In this document: piece by piece, positions 56,748 through 64,000 of the stretch
Layout: each line of letters begins with the position of its first letter
Position numbering within the stretch: position 1 is the stretch's first letter
Assembly: GCA_020636005.1 (NCBI GenBank)
Contig: JACJYR010000002.1
Coordinates: 1-64,000, forward strand
Origin: Lewinellaceae bacterium
Lineage (GTDB): Bacteria > Bacteroidota > Bacteroidia > Chitinophagales > Saprospiraceae
Reading direction: 5' to 3'
Length of the DNA: 64,000 nucleotides
The notes under the pieces: model-generated
The model's database searches: none
What the model was told of the DNA's origin: nothing
What the model saw: only the letters and a program-made list of their open reading frames with translations
Position numbers and translations under genes: made by a program

Positions 56748-59700
56748 GCGACCAAAATTTCAATATCAACCGCAACATAAAAGACAAACTCGACTCGCAC
56801 GAGTTTGACTTCAACCCAGCAGCCTGGGACAACATGAATGGCCTCCTCGACGGAAAGAGGACTCCAGATAAAAGCTATTTTAAAACTAAAATCTTTATTG
56901 CTATGACAACTTTGCTATTCCTACTCGCATTCCTGCTTTGGCAGGATGGGGCGGCGGACGGCGGACGGCAGACGACGGACAGAGGTTCGCAGTCTGCAGT
57001 TCAAAATCCACAGTCCACAGTTTCCAGTTCCCAATCTTCGGTTCCCGGTTCACAGTCTTCACTTCGACAAACAGGTGATGGTGCTGCGCAAATGACTGTT
57101 TTTCAACCAAAAGCACATTCGCCAGCGAAGTACACCCCGCCTTCAACCGTCAACCGTGCACCGTCCACCGAACCGCTCCCCAATTCACCATTCACCATTC
57201 ATCATTCACCATTATTTGATTCAACTTTTTTTGAAAAAATCGCCGCCCGCCTTTCCCTGTTCAATCGCCACTATGCTCCGGAAAAAGTGTATCTGCAATT
57301 CGACCGCACCTTCTTCGAGCCGGGCGAGGCCATTTGGTTCAACGCCTATGTGCGGGACGCCAACTCCTTGAAGGCCAGTGGCAAAAGCGAAATCCTCTAC
57401 GCCGAATTGCTCGCCCCGAACGGCAGTGTTTTGAACCAAATAACCCTATTGGCGAATGGCGGTACGGCAGCGGGCGATTTCCAACTGGACGCAGCAGCGC
57501 CCGGCGGCATGTACAAAGTAAAAGCCTACACCAACTGGCAGCGCAATTCGGGAGATGCTTTCGAGCGGGACATACAGGTGCAGGCCAGTGTGCTGCCCCG
57601 CCTGCGGATGGAGTTGGAGTTTCAAAGAAAAGCCTACGGCCCCGGCGATGTGGTGGAGGCCAAGCTCGACCTCAACACCCTGGCAAACGAACCCCTTTCC
57701 AGCCAATCATTCAGCGGCACTGCCAGTCTGGAGGGGCAGGTTTTTACCCAAATAAAAGGCACAACTGACGGCGGCGGCCGTGCCATGGTAAAGTTCGATT
57801 TGCCAAAAAAACTGACGACCAACGACGGCCTGCTCAACGTGATGATCCAGTATAATGGCCAAACGGAGAGCATCAGCCGAAGCATACCCATTGTGCTGAA
57901 CAAAATAGACCTTCAGTTCTTGCCCGAAGGCGGCGACATGGTGGCCGGGCTGCCCGCTTCGGTCGCCTTCAAGGCGCTGAACGAATTTGGCAAACCCGCC
58001 GATGTGGAGGGCAAAATCTTCAACTCCAAAGGCGTGGAAATCCACACTTTCAGGAGCTACCACCAGGGCATGGGCGCTTTTGAATTCACCCCCGCCACCG
58101 GCGAAGCCTACACCGCCAAACTGACCAAACCAGAGGGCATCTCCGAAACCTACCAACTGCCGGAAGCACTGCCAAGAGGCTTCACCCTTCAGGTAAGCCC
58201 CCCCCTCACCTCTCACGCCTCACCCCTCACGTCCGATACGCTGATGGTGGAAGTATCCTCCACAGAAGACGAACCGCTGAATGTGGCACTGGTGAGCCGT
58301 GGTGAAATTTATTTTACCCAAACCCTGCGCCCGGTGGCGGGTGCGCATCTGGTGAAAATACCCACCGCCTCCATCCCCATTGGCGTTGCGCAAGTGACAC
58401 TGTTCGATAGTCGGGAAATACCGAGGGCCGAGCGTCTCGTTTTTTTGAACCCGCACAAAAAACTGAACGTGGAAATCAAGACAGACAAGGAGCAGTACCT
58501 CCCCCGTGAAAAGGTGCAGTTAAAAGTGAAAGTGACCGACGAGCGGGGCCTCCCCATGCCCGGCCAGTTCAGCCTCGCAGTTGTGGACGACAACCTGCTG
58601 ACCTTTGCCGATGACAAGCAGGGCCACATCCTCGCCAACCTGCTGCTGGAAAGCGAACTAAAAGGCGAGGTGGTAGAGCCGAATTTCTATTTTGAACCCA
58701 AAGAAAAACACCCCGAAAAGAATGAACTGCTGGCGCTGGACTACCTGATGATGACGCAGGGCTGGCGGCGCTTTTCGTGGGAGGAGTTGCTGTGGGAAGC
58801 GCCCGTGGCGATGGGCTACGAGGAGGAAAAGGCCGTGACGGTTGGACGGGTATTGGACAATCAAAACAGGCCCATCCCCAACCTGAAGGTATTCGTAGAA
58901 GGCACCAAGGCCAGGACGGTGACCGATGAGCAAGGTTATTTCACCCTCGATACTATGTTTGCCAACCTTCGCTATGCGGTGGAGGTGGACAATAAGCGGC
59001 AACAGTTGACCCATTTCCTGGATGCCAATAGTTCCAACCCTCAAATCAGGTTGCCCTTCAACTATTCGACCCAAAACCCAAAACCCACTGCCCTCATCCT
59101 GAAAGATTTGTCCAGACAAGGCTTGGCTTCTTTGCAAGGCATGGTGCGGGATGGCGATAATGGGCAGCCCATTATATTCGGGACCGTGGCAGTTTATAAA
59201 AATAGAACGCTAATTACTGGCACCGAGACTGACCTGGACGGCTTTTATTCGCTAAACGAATTGGAGCCTGGCAAATATGATATTGTATTTTCTTACACTG
59301 GTTACAACGAGTCTAAAGTGGAAGGCATACAGGTAGGCGAAGGGAAGTCGTACCAACTCAACGGCAACCTCTCTGCCGGGGTGGTGCTGGAGGAAGTAGT
59401 TGTCACCTATTCAAGGCCCATGATAGAGCAGGACAACACAACCCAAGGCGCTGTCATTTCGATGGACAGGCCGAGGGGAGGAGGTACGACCCGCAAAAAG
59501 CAGGGCCAGCCCAAAGCAAAACAACCTGAACTGGTTGAAATAAATAAACCCGTAGCAGGGAAGCCCCTCACCTCCGAAGACATCAAAAACCTCCCCACCC
59601 GAAACGTCAACGCCCTGGCCTCCCTCGGAGCAAGCGTAGCTTCTGCCGAAGATGGAGATGATATAAAAATCAGGGGCGCCCGGGGCAATGCAGACCAGTT

Positions 59701-62458
59701 TTACATTGATGGTGTGAGGGTGGAGGGCAGGGCCATAAAACAAAATTTGCAACAAATACTCGGTGGGGTGCCTGCTAAGTTTGGCAATGAAAAAGGAATG
59801 GCGGAGAAAGTAACCTTTGAAGATCAATCGATAGCAGAGGAAACGAGGATTCAAGATTTTGGCAAAATAGCCCTGCCACCACCCCCACCGCCACCAGCAA
59901 TGAAAGACGAAGCTGACATTTTTAAAGTAGTGGAAGACATGCCGTTGTTCAACATAGCCAATTGTGAAAACATGCCGGACAAGGCAGAACGCAAACGCTG
60001 CGCTGACAGCAAAATGCTGGAGTTCATTTACCAAAATGTAAAATACCCGGCCATTGCGAGGGAAAACCAAATAGAAGGCACGGCCGTGGTAAAGTTTACC
60101 ATTGAAAAAGACGGCAGCATATCCAATGCGGAGGTGGTCAGGGACGCAGGCGGCGGGCTTGGGCAGGAGGCATTGCGTGTGGTGAAAATGACCAATGGCA
60201 AATGGACGCCCGGCAGGCAGCGAGGCCAAACGGTGCGGACGCAAATGAACATCCCTATCAAATTCAGACTGGATGGCAGCATGAACGTGGGTGTGGCTGT
60301 CGGTGCAAAAAAGGATTACAACCTCCACACCCCCCGCCAATTCTACGCTCCCAAGTACCAGGGCAACGATCAACGATCAACCACCAACGATCAACGCACC
60401 GATTTCCGCAAAACCGCCTTCTGGGAGCCCAACCTCACTGTTGGCCGCAATGGAAACGCCACCATCGAATTCTACAACACCGACGCCATTACCACCTTCC
60501 GGGCCACCGTCGAAGGCATTGGCATGGACGGCAGCATCGGGCGGGGCGAGCAGCGCTTTTTCACCCAAATGCCCTTCGGCATGGACGTGAAAATACCTAC
60601 CAACCTGCTCACAGGCGACCGCCTCATTTTGCCGCTCACCCTCTCGAACAACACGCAGCAGGAGGTGTCCGGCAAACTGGCCATCTCCATCCCCGAGCAT
60701 TTTATTTTGGCAAAACAACTACCTGAAAACGTGACACTTAAAGCTGGTGAAACTAAAACCCTCTACCCAGAATACGAGGTGGGTTTTGGGGCGACGGGCG
60801 GTGCCTTGGAAGTGGTTTTCCAGGCGGAGGGCATGCAAGATGCTTTTCAAGAAAAGATAAAAGTGCAACCCAAGGGCTTCCCCGTGTCGCAGGTTTTTGG
60901 GGGAAATGATAAGGAAAAAACTTTCCAAGTGGAAGTGAACGACCCCGTAGAGGGCAGCCTGCAAGCAGCCTTTACCGTCCACCCAAGCGTATTGAGCGAC
61001 CTTACGACTGGCTTGGAACGGATGCTCCATCAACCCGGCGGCTGCTTTGAACAAACCTCCAGCGGCAACTACCCCAACCTGCTTGTTTTGGATTATTTGA
61101 AAACTACGGGCAACGCTGCCCCGGCCATCGAAGCGCAGGCCAACCAGTTCCTCGACTACGGCTACAAGCGTTTGCTGACTTTTGAAATACCGGGCGGTGG
61201 CTTCGATTGGTTCAGCCAGCCACCGGCGCACGAAGCGCTGTCGGCCTACGGCCTGATGCAGTTCGTGGACATGCAGGCCGTCTATCCCGTGGAGCAGGAT
61301 CTCATTGACCGCACGGCCAAATGGCTCCTCTCCCGCCAGGACGGCAAGGGCGGCTGGCTCAGCAGCAAGGTCGGGGCGCACAGTTGGCAGCAGCCCAACC
61401 CAGTCTCCAATGCTTACATCACTTGGGCTATGACGGAGGCTGGCTTTGGAAAAGACGTGGCTGCCGAGTTGGAACACTCGGTGGTGGATGCCCAGCAAAG
61501 CCAAGATCCATACATCATCGCCCTGATGGCCAACAGCCTGCTCAATGTTGGCGACAAACGTGCCGCCGCAGCCATGCTGGAAATTTTACAAAAAACACAA
61601 GCCCAGGACGGCAGTTGGACGGGCAAAACGGCCAGCATGACCCAGTCCACGGGGAAAAATTTAACGATAGAAACCACCGGCCTGGCAGCCCTTGCCTTTT
61701 TGAAAACAAACGACCATGCCGCACAAGTGCAGGCTGCCGTCAACTACCTCGCCGAAGCCAAAAGCCAGTACGGCTATGGCTCCACGCAGGCCACCGTGCT
61801 GGCCCTCAAGGCGCTGACCGCCCATGCCCAGCAGTTCAAAAAGTCCATCGGGGGCACGGTCGCACTTTTCATCAATGGCAAAAAAGCGGGCGAGCAAACT
61901 TTCACTGCCGACCAAAAAGAGCCCTTGGCCTTCAACGGCTTAACGCAGTTTTTGAAAACAGGAAAAAACGAGGTGAAGGTGAAATTCACGAATGGCGAGG
62001 CATTACCCTATGACCTCTTGGTGAGCTACAACACCCGCCAGCCGCAAAGCTCGCCCGATTGCAAGCTGTCATTGACCACCAGCCTTTCGGCCCAAAATGG
62101 CAGCATGGGCAGCAATATCCGCTTGAGCACCTCGCTCACCAACACAAGCAACGAAGCCGTCCCGAACCCAATCGCCATCGTGGGAATCCCAGCCGGATTA
62201 GGCATTCAGCCCTGGCAGGTGAAGGAGATGCAGGAGAAAAACCTGTTCGATTTTTATGAAATCAAGGACGGCACGGTGGTTTTTTACTTCCGCCAAATGG
62301 AGGCAGGGGAGGTGAAAAACATACACCTCGACTTGAAGGCCGACCTGCCCGGAGAATATGAGGCACCCGCCTCGAGCGCCTACCTCTACTACTCGAACGA
62401 TGCGGTGGTGTGGAGCAAGCCTGAAAGGGTGGTTGTTTCGGCGGTCGGTGGAGGGTAA
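56744..62458 (+). CDS. Alpha-2-macroglobulin-like protein with anti-sigma-like tail, plug-like and TonB C-terminal domains
   Basis: A 1904-residue protein. Residues ~1-46 (SHEFDFNPAAWDNMNGLLDG) resemble the anti-sigma tails of Bacteroidota; ~50-67 is one membrane helix (KIFIAMTTLLFLLAFLLW); ~70-160 a low-complexity linker; ~170-570 MG2-like domains (YLQFDRTFFEPGEAIWFNAY); ~575-700 the bait-region domain (SLAVVDDNLLTFADDKQ). An insert follows: a carboxypeptidase-regulatory domain (~797-882), a plug-like stretch (~940-1010, SEDIKNLPTRNVNALASLGA), a proline run (~1042-1053) and a TonB C-terminal-like domain (~1085-1180). Then come the A2M domain (~1220) and a thioester-type GGCFEQ (Cys1434, Gln1437). 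The start is set by the ATGA overlap with the sigma gene. Confidence 0.88.
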   Translation: MSDQNFNINRNIKDKLDSHEFDFNPAAWDNMNGLLDGKRTPDKSYFKTKIFIAMTTLLFLLAFLLWQDGAADGGRQTTDRGSQSAVQNPQSTVSSSQSSVPGSQSSLRQTGDGAAQMTVFQPKAHSPAKYTPPSTVNRAPSTEPLPNSPFTIHHSPLFDSTFFEKIAARLSLFNRHYAPEKVYLQFDRTFFEPGEAIWFNAYVRDANSLKASGKSEILYAELLAPNGSVLNQITLLANGGTAAGDFQLDAAAPGGMYKVKAYTNWQRNSGDAFERDIQVQASVLPRLRMELEFQRKAYGPGDVVEAKLDLNTLANEPLSSQSFSGTASLEGQVFTQIKGTTDGGGRAMVKFDLPKKLTTNDGLLNVMIQYNGQTESISRSIPIVLNKIDLQFLPEGGDMVAGLPASVAFKALNEFGKPADVEGKIFNSKGVEIHTFRSYHQGMGAFEFTPATGEAYTAKLTKPEGISETYQLPEALPRGFTLQVSPPLTSHASPLTSDTLMVEVSSTEDEPLNVALVSRGEIYFTQTLRPVAGAHLVKIPTASIPIGVAQVTLFDSREIPRAERLVFLNPHKKLNVEIKTDKEQYLPREKVQLKVKVTDERGLPMPGQFSLAVVDDNLLTFADDKQGHILANLLLESELKGEVVEPNFYFEPKEKHPEKNELLALDYLMMTQGWRRFSWEELLWEAPVAMGYEEEKAVTVGRVLDNQNRPIPNLKVFVEGTKARTVTDEQGYFTLDTMFANLRYAVEVDNKRQQLTHFLDANSSNPQIRLPFNYSTQNPKPTALILKDLSRQGLASLQGMVRDGDNGQPIIFGTVAVYKNRTLITGTETDLDGFYSLNELEPGKYDIVFSYTGYNESKVEGIQVGEGKSYQLNGNLSAGVVLEEVVVTYSRPMIEQDNTTQGAVISMDRPRGGGTTRKKQGQPKAKQPELVEINKPVAGKPLTSEDIKNLPTRNVNALASLGASVASAEDGDDIKIRGARGNADQFYIDGVRVEGRAIKQNLQQILGGVPAKFGNEKGMAEKVTFEDQSIAEETRIQDFGKIALPPPPPPPAMKDEADIFKVVEDMPLFNIANCENMPDKAERKRCADSKMLEFIYQNVKYPAIARENQIEGTAVVKFTIEKDGSISNAEVVRDAGGGLGQEALRVVKMTNGKWTPGRQRGQTVRTQMNIPIKFRLDGSMNVGVAVGAKKDYNLHTPRQFYAPKYQGNDQRSTTNDQRTDFRKTAFWEPNLTVGRNGNATIEFYNTDAITTFRATVEGIGMDGSIGRGEQRFFTQMPFGMDVKIPTNLLTGDRLILPLTLSNNTQQEVSGKLAISIPEHFILAKQLPENVTLKAGETKTLYPEYEVGFGATGGALEVVFQAEGMQDAFQEKIKVQPKGFPVSQVFGGNDKEKTFQVEVNDPVEGSLQAAFTVHPSVLSDLTTGLERMLHQPGGCFEQTSSGNYPNLLVLDYLKTTGNAAPAIEAQANQFLDYGYKRLLTFEIPGGGFDWFSQPPAHEALSAYGLMQFVDMQAVYPVEQDLIDRTAKWLLSRQDGKGGWLSSKVGAHSWQQPNPVSNAYITWAMTEAGFGKDVAAELEHSVVDAQQSQDPYIIALMANSLLNVGDKRAAAAMLEILQKTQAQDGSWTGKTASMTQSTGKNLTIETTGLAALAFLKTNDHAAQVQAAVNYLAEAKSQYGYGSTQATVLALKALTAHAQQFKKSIGGTVALFINGKKAGEQTFTADQKEPLAFNGLTQFLKTGKNEVKVKFTNGEALPYDLLVSYNTRQPQSSPDCKLSLTTSLSAQNGSMGSNIRLSTSLTNTSNEAVPNPIAIVGIPAGLGIQPWQVKEMQEKNLFDFYEIKDGTVVFYFRQMEAGEVKNIHLDLKADLPGEYEAPASSAYLYYSNDAVVWSKPERVVVSAVGGG
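56951..57214 (+). repeat. Heptamer-type tracts inside the A2M-like gene (linker coding region)
   Basis: 56951-57060 can be cut into 7-mers of GGACGGC and later CACAGTC/CCAGTTC type; 57141-57214 into 7-mers of CAACCGT and CATTCAC type. They encode the Ser/Gln/Pro-rich linker just after the membrane helix. Other tracts of the same kind in this gene lie at 58201-58233 (CTCACCC/CTCACGC) and 60363-60397 (AACGATC). Confidence 0.7.
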
Positions 62459-62477
62459 ACTGTGGACTGAAGACAGA

Positions 62478-62512
62478 AATGGCTTTCCCAACAAAATGGG
62501 AAGGCCATTTTT
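62478..62512 (+). terminator. Intrinsic terminator of the sigma/A2M operon
   Basis: AATGGC plus TTCCC (62478-62489) pairs with GGGAA plus GGCCATT (62498-62509), then a T-rich run. It lies 19 bp after the stop codon. Confidence 0.88.
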
Positions 62513-62665
62513 GTTTTGAAAAAACCGGCAGTAGCGGTGTCGTTTTGCCATGGACAGACCCAGTGCCAGCAGGGAATACAAAAGCGTAGTTCCTGATTTT
62601 TTTGTTATTTTGTCGTTGCTCAACTTCTTACGTGCAGGTCATATTTTAGCTAAATTTTTCATTTT

Positions 62666-63442
62666 ATGCCAAACGCAATTATTTCCCGCTCACTACTGCT
62701 TATGTTGCTCATCGCTCTGTCCATGCTCTCGTGCAAAAAAGAGGATGTTGGCCCTAAATCCCACACCTCCGAAGAGGTTTTGGAATGCGTGGGAGAAATA
62801 GAAAATCCTGATGATGAATTTGTCTGCGACGATGACTACCCTTATGACACCAACAATGATAGCCGATGCATGGAAGATTTGGGCGGTTTCTCACTCCTCG
62901 ACGAGAGCAAGGGTTGCGTCCCCACTTTTTGCATGAATATCGGTGAAGAACTGGTTTTCGTGAATAAAGGAGGGGAAGAATTGGTCGTCACCTTAGCGGA
63001 CAAAAGTTACTCCAAATCAATGTGTTATTACAGCCCAAATTTTGACTGCGAATTTTTGCTTCCAGTATCGTATTGCTACGAATGTGACGTCGTGTACCTC
63101 GAATTAACTGTCCCGAGCAAAAACCTGGAGTTCCGGTTCAAACTCTACCCAGCGCCTTTATTTCAAGATAATGGGGAAGACAGGCTTTTTGTTTACTCCA
63201 GGACCGGTAATAGTGGCTCTTTTCAAATAGAGGGAATTTTGTTCAGGAACAACTATCACGTTGGCACCCCCTCCTATCCAACACCGACACACGATGAAAT
63301 TTCCATCTTGGGTAAAAAGTACATGAATGTTATCAAAAGCGAGGCGGAAATTTGGGACCACTTTAATTTCTATTACAGTTGCGAACAGGGTTGGATTGGC
63401 TTCTATGATAAATCAGCGGACGAATTGTGGCGGATAAAATGA
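62666..63442 (+). CDS. Lipoprotein of unknown function, cysteine-rich
   Basis: A 258-residue lipoprotein (lipobox LSC, Cys23). The mature part has 11 or so cysteines, among them ECVGEIENPDDEFVCDDDYP, NSRCMEDLGG-like and CEFLLPVSYCYECDV, and several acidic patches, suggesting disulfide bonds or metal binding in the periplasm. I recognise no family. It begins 207 bp after the A2M-like gene and beyond the terminator, so it is an independent unit. Confidence 0.75.
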   Translation: MPNAIISRSLLLMLLIALSMLSCKKEDVGPKSHTSEEVLECVGEIENPDDEFVCDDDYPYDTNNDSRCMEDLGGFSLLDESKGCVPTFCMNIGEELVFVNKGGEELVVTLADKSYSKSMCYYSPNFDCEFLLPVSYCYECDVVYLELTVPSKNLEFRFKLYPAPLFQDNGEDRLFVYSRTGNSGSFQIEGILFRNNYHVGTPSYPTPTHDEISILGKKYMNVIKSEAEIWDHFNFYYSCEQGWIGFYDKSADELWRIK

Positions 63443-63867
63443 GGTAGGTTGGCAATGCACTTGTTACTTACTACTTTAAGCGTTTCAATTACTAATTCTT
63501 ACTTTTTCAATCCAGCGCTTTAAATTAATTTCGTTCCCCGCTTGCCCGTGGTCTTCCAATTGAAAACGACACTGCCCCTGCCGGTTTGCAACCGGCACTT
63601 TCCCACCTTTAACCATAAGCACAAAATCATTTTCCACCTGTATAAGTGTTGCTTTAGTGCCAAAGTTGAACTTATCCCTGATGAACAACCGCAGTAGTGC
63701 CGGTTGCAAGATTTATCCCGATACAGCGGGACCGGCAGGAGTGGCGGCGTTTTTTTATCGGAAGACTCCAGACCAGCAGGGTATGGCAACGTTCTTTTCT
63801 CAGTTTATGATGGTCGGGTCTTGCAGTAAGCTGCCGTTCCGATAATCTCTTACGCAACAGATTCCTA
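63443..63867. other. Gene-poor stretch with an inverted repeat and two overlapping reverse frames
   Basis: Two open frames on the reverse strand (63485-63709 and 63520-63789, different frames) overlap, and neither has a recognisable product; this could be a decayed gene. A short perfect palindrome TGCCGGTT/AACCGGCA lies at 63579-63597, and CCGGTTGC words recur near 63700. Confidence 0.35.
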
Positions 63868-64000
63868 TTACTCTATTGCATTTTCATTTTCTCCTTTTTG
63901 GAAGAATCTTATGACTACACCATCTGAATTGCTATTTCCTTCAATGTGAATAATTTTTTCGTCTTTACAGTACAATATAACAGAAGACTCACTTTCAACA
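63868..64000 (-). CDS. C-terminal part of a reverse-strand gene (start outside window)
   Basis: On the reverse strand the frame is open from the window edge to a TAA at 63868-63870. It encodes about 43 residues (SVILYCKDEKIIHIEGNSNS then VVIRFFQKGENENAIE). No family is recognised. The clean frame and plausible composition suggest a real gene end, but the length is too short to be sure. Confidence 0.4.
   Translation of the reverse strand, partial: VESESSVILYCKDEKIIHIEGNSNSDGVVIRFFQKGENENAIE

Noticed and set aside
63485..63789. Overlapping reverse frames near the right edge
   Set aside because: They lie in different frames, neither is recognisable, and a short palindrome crosses them; reported only as a possible decayed gene.

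Overview
The window looks like a chromosome segment of a member of the Bacteroidota, most likely a Saprospira-type bacterium (Haliscomenobacter/Lewinella-like). The evidence is type IX secretion C-terminal domains, very large secreted proteins with MopE-like Asp-rich motifs, a TonB-dependent receptor with a carboxypeptidase-regulatory N-terminal domain, an ECF sigma factor followed by a membrane protein with an anti-sigma-like N-terminus, and many small lipoproteins. No tRNA, rRNA, CRISPR array or intact insertion sequence was seen. The taxonomic assignment is inference from gene content.

Layout. Positions 1-10.4 kb hold a forward run of carbohydrate and stress genes: the end of a gluconolactonase, a glucose-1-dehydrogenase-like SDR, a GH63-type glucosidase, a fused MsrB-MsrA lipoprotein, a glycogen-debranching-type enzyme, a YHS protein, an aquaporin, a second SDR and a DinB-like protein. 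The first three could act in series (glucan to glucose to gluconolactone to gluconate). Positions 11-31 kb hold a surface module: two tandem TPR histidine kinases and a LuxR-type response regulator sit between two large secreted proteins that point outward and share near-identical repeat units, so the kinase region is bracketed by inverted homologous DNA. Positions 31.7-38 kb carry an SDR, a radical SAM/SPASM protein, a DUF2064/GT2 glycosyltransferase pair and two unassigned proteins. Positions 38-48.7 kb carry a PKD/T9SS protein, RbfA, two linked lipoproteins, an alpha/beta hydrolase, a SpoIIE-type phosphatase, a TM2 protein, a CBS protein and an orphan histidine kinase. Positions 49-56 kb carry a TonB-dependent receptor with an MbnP lipoprotein (possible copper or iron handling), a cation/proton antiporter, an MscS-like protein and a TRIC channel. 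Positions 56.1-62.5 kb carry an ECF sigma factor whose stop codon overlaps the start of a 1904-residue alpha-2-macroglobulin-like protein.

The most unusual coding feature is that last protein. Between its bait-region domain and its A2M/thioester part it carries a carboxypeptidase-regulatory domain, a TonB-receptor plug-like segment, a proline run and a TonB C-terminal-like domain, and its N-terminus resembles an anti-sigma tail followed by a single membrane helix. The most unusual non-coding features are three dispersed sequence families: (A) a ~105-bp leader-like element with a terminator-like hairpin, found just upstream of start codons; (B) a ~135-bp element with terminal inverted repeats and a central palindrome; and (H) short tracts of degenerate 7-bp tandem repeats, often in inverted pairs, some of them inside coding sequence. 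All alignments were made by eye.
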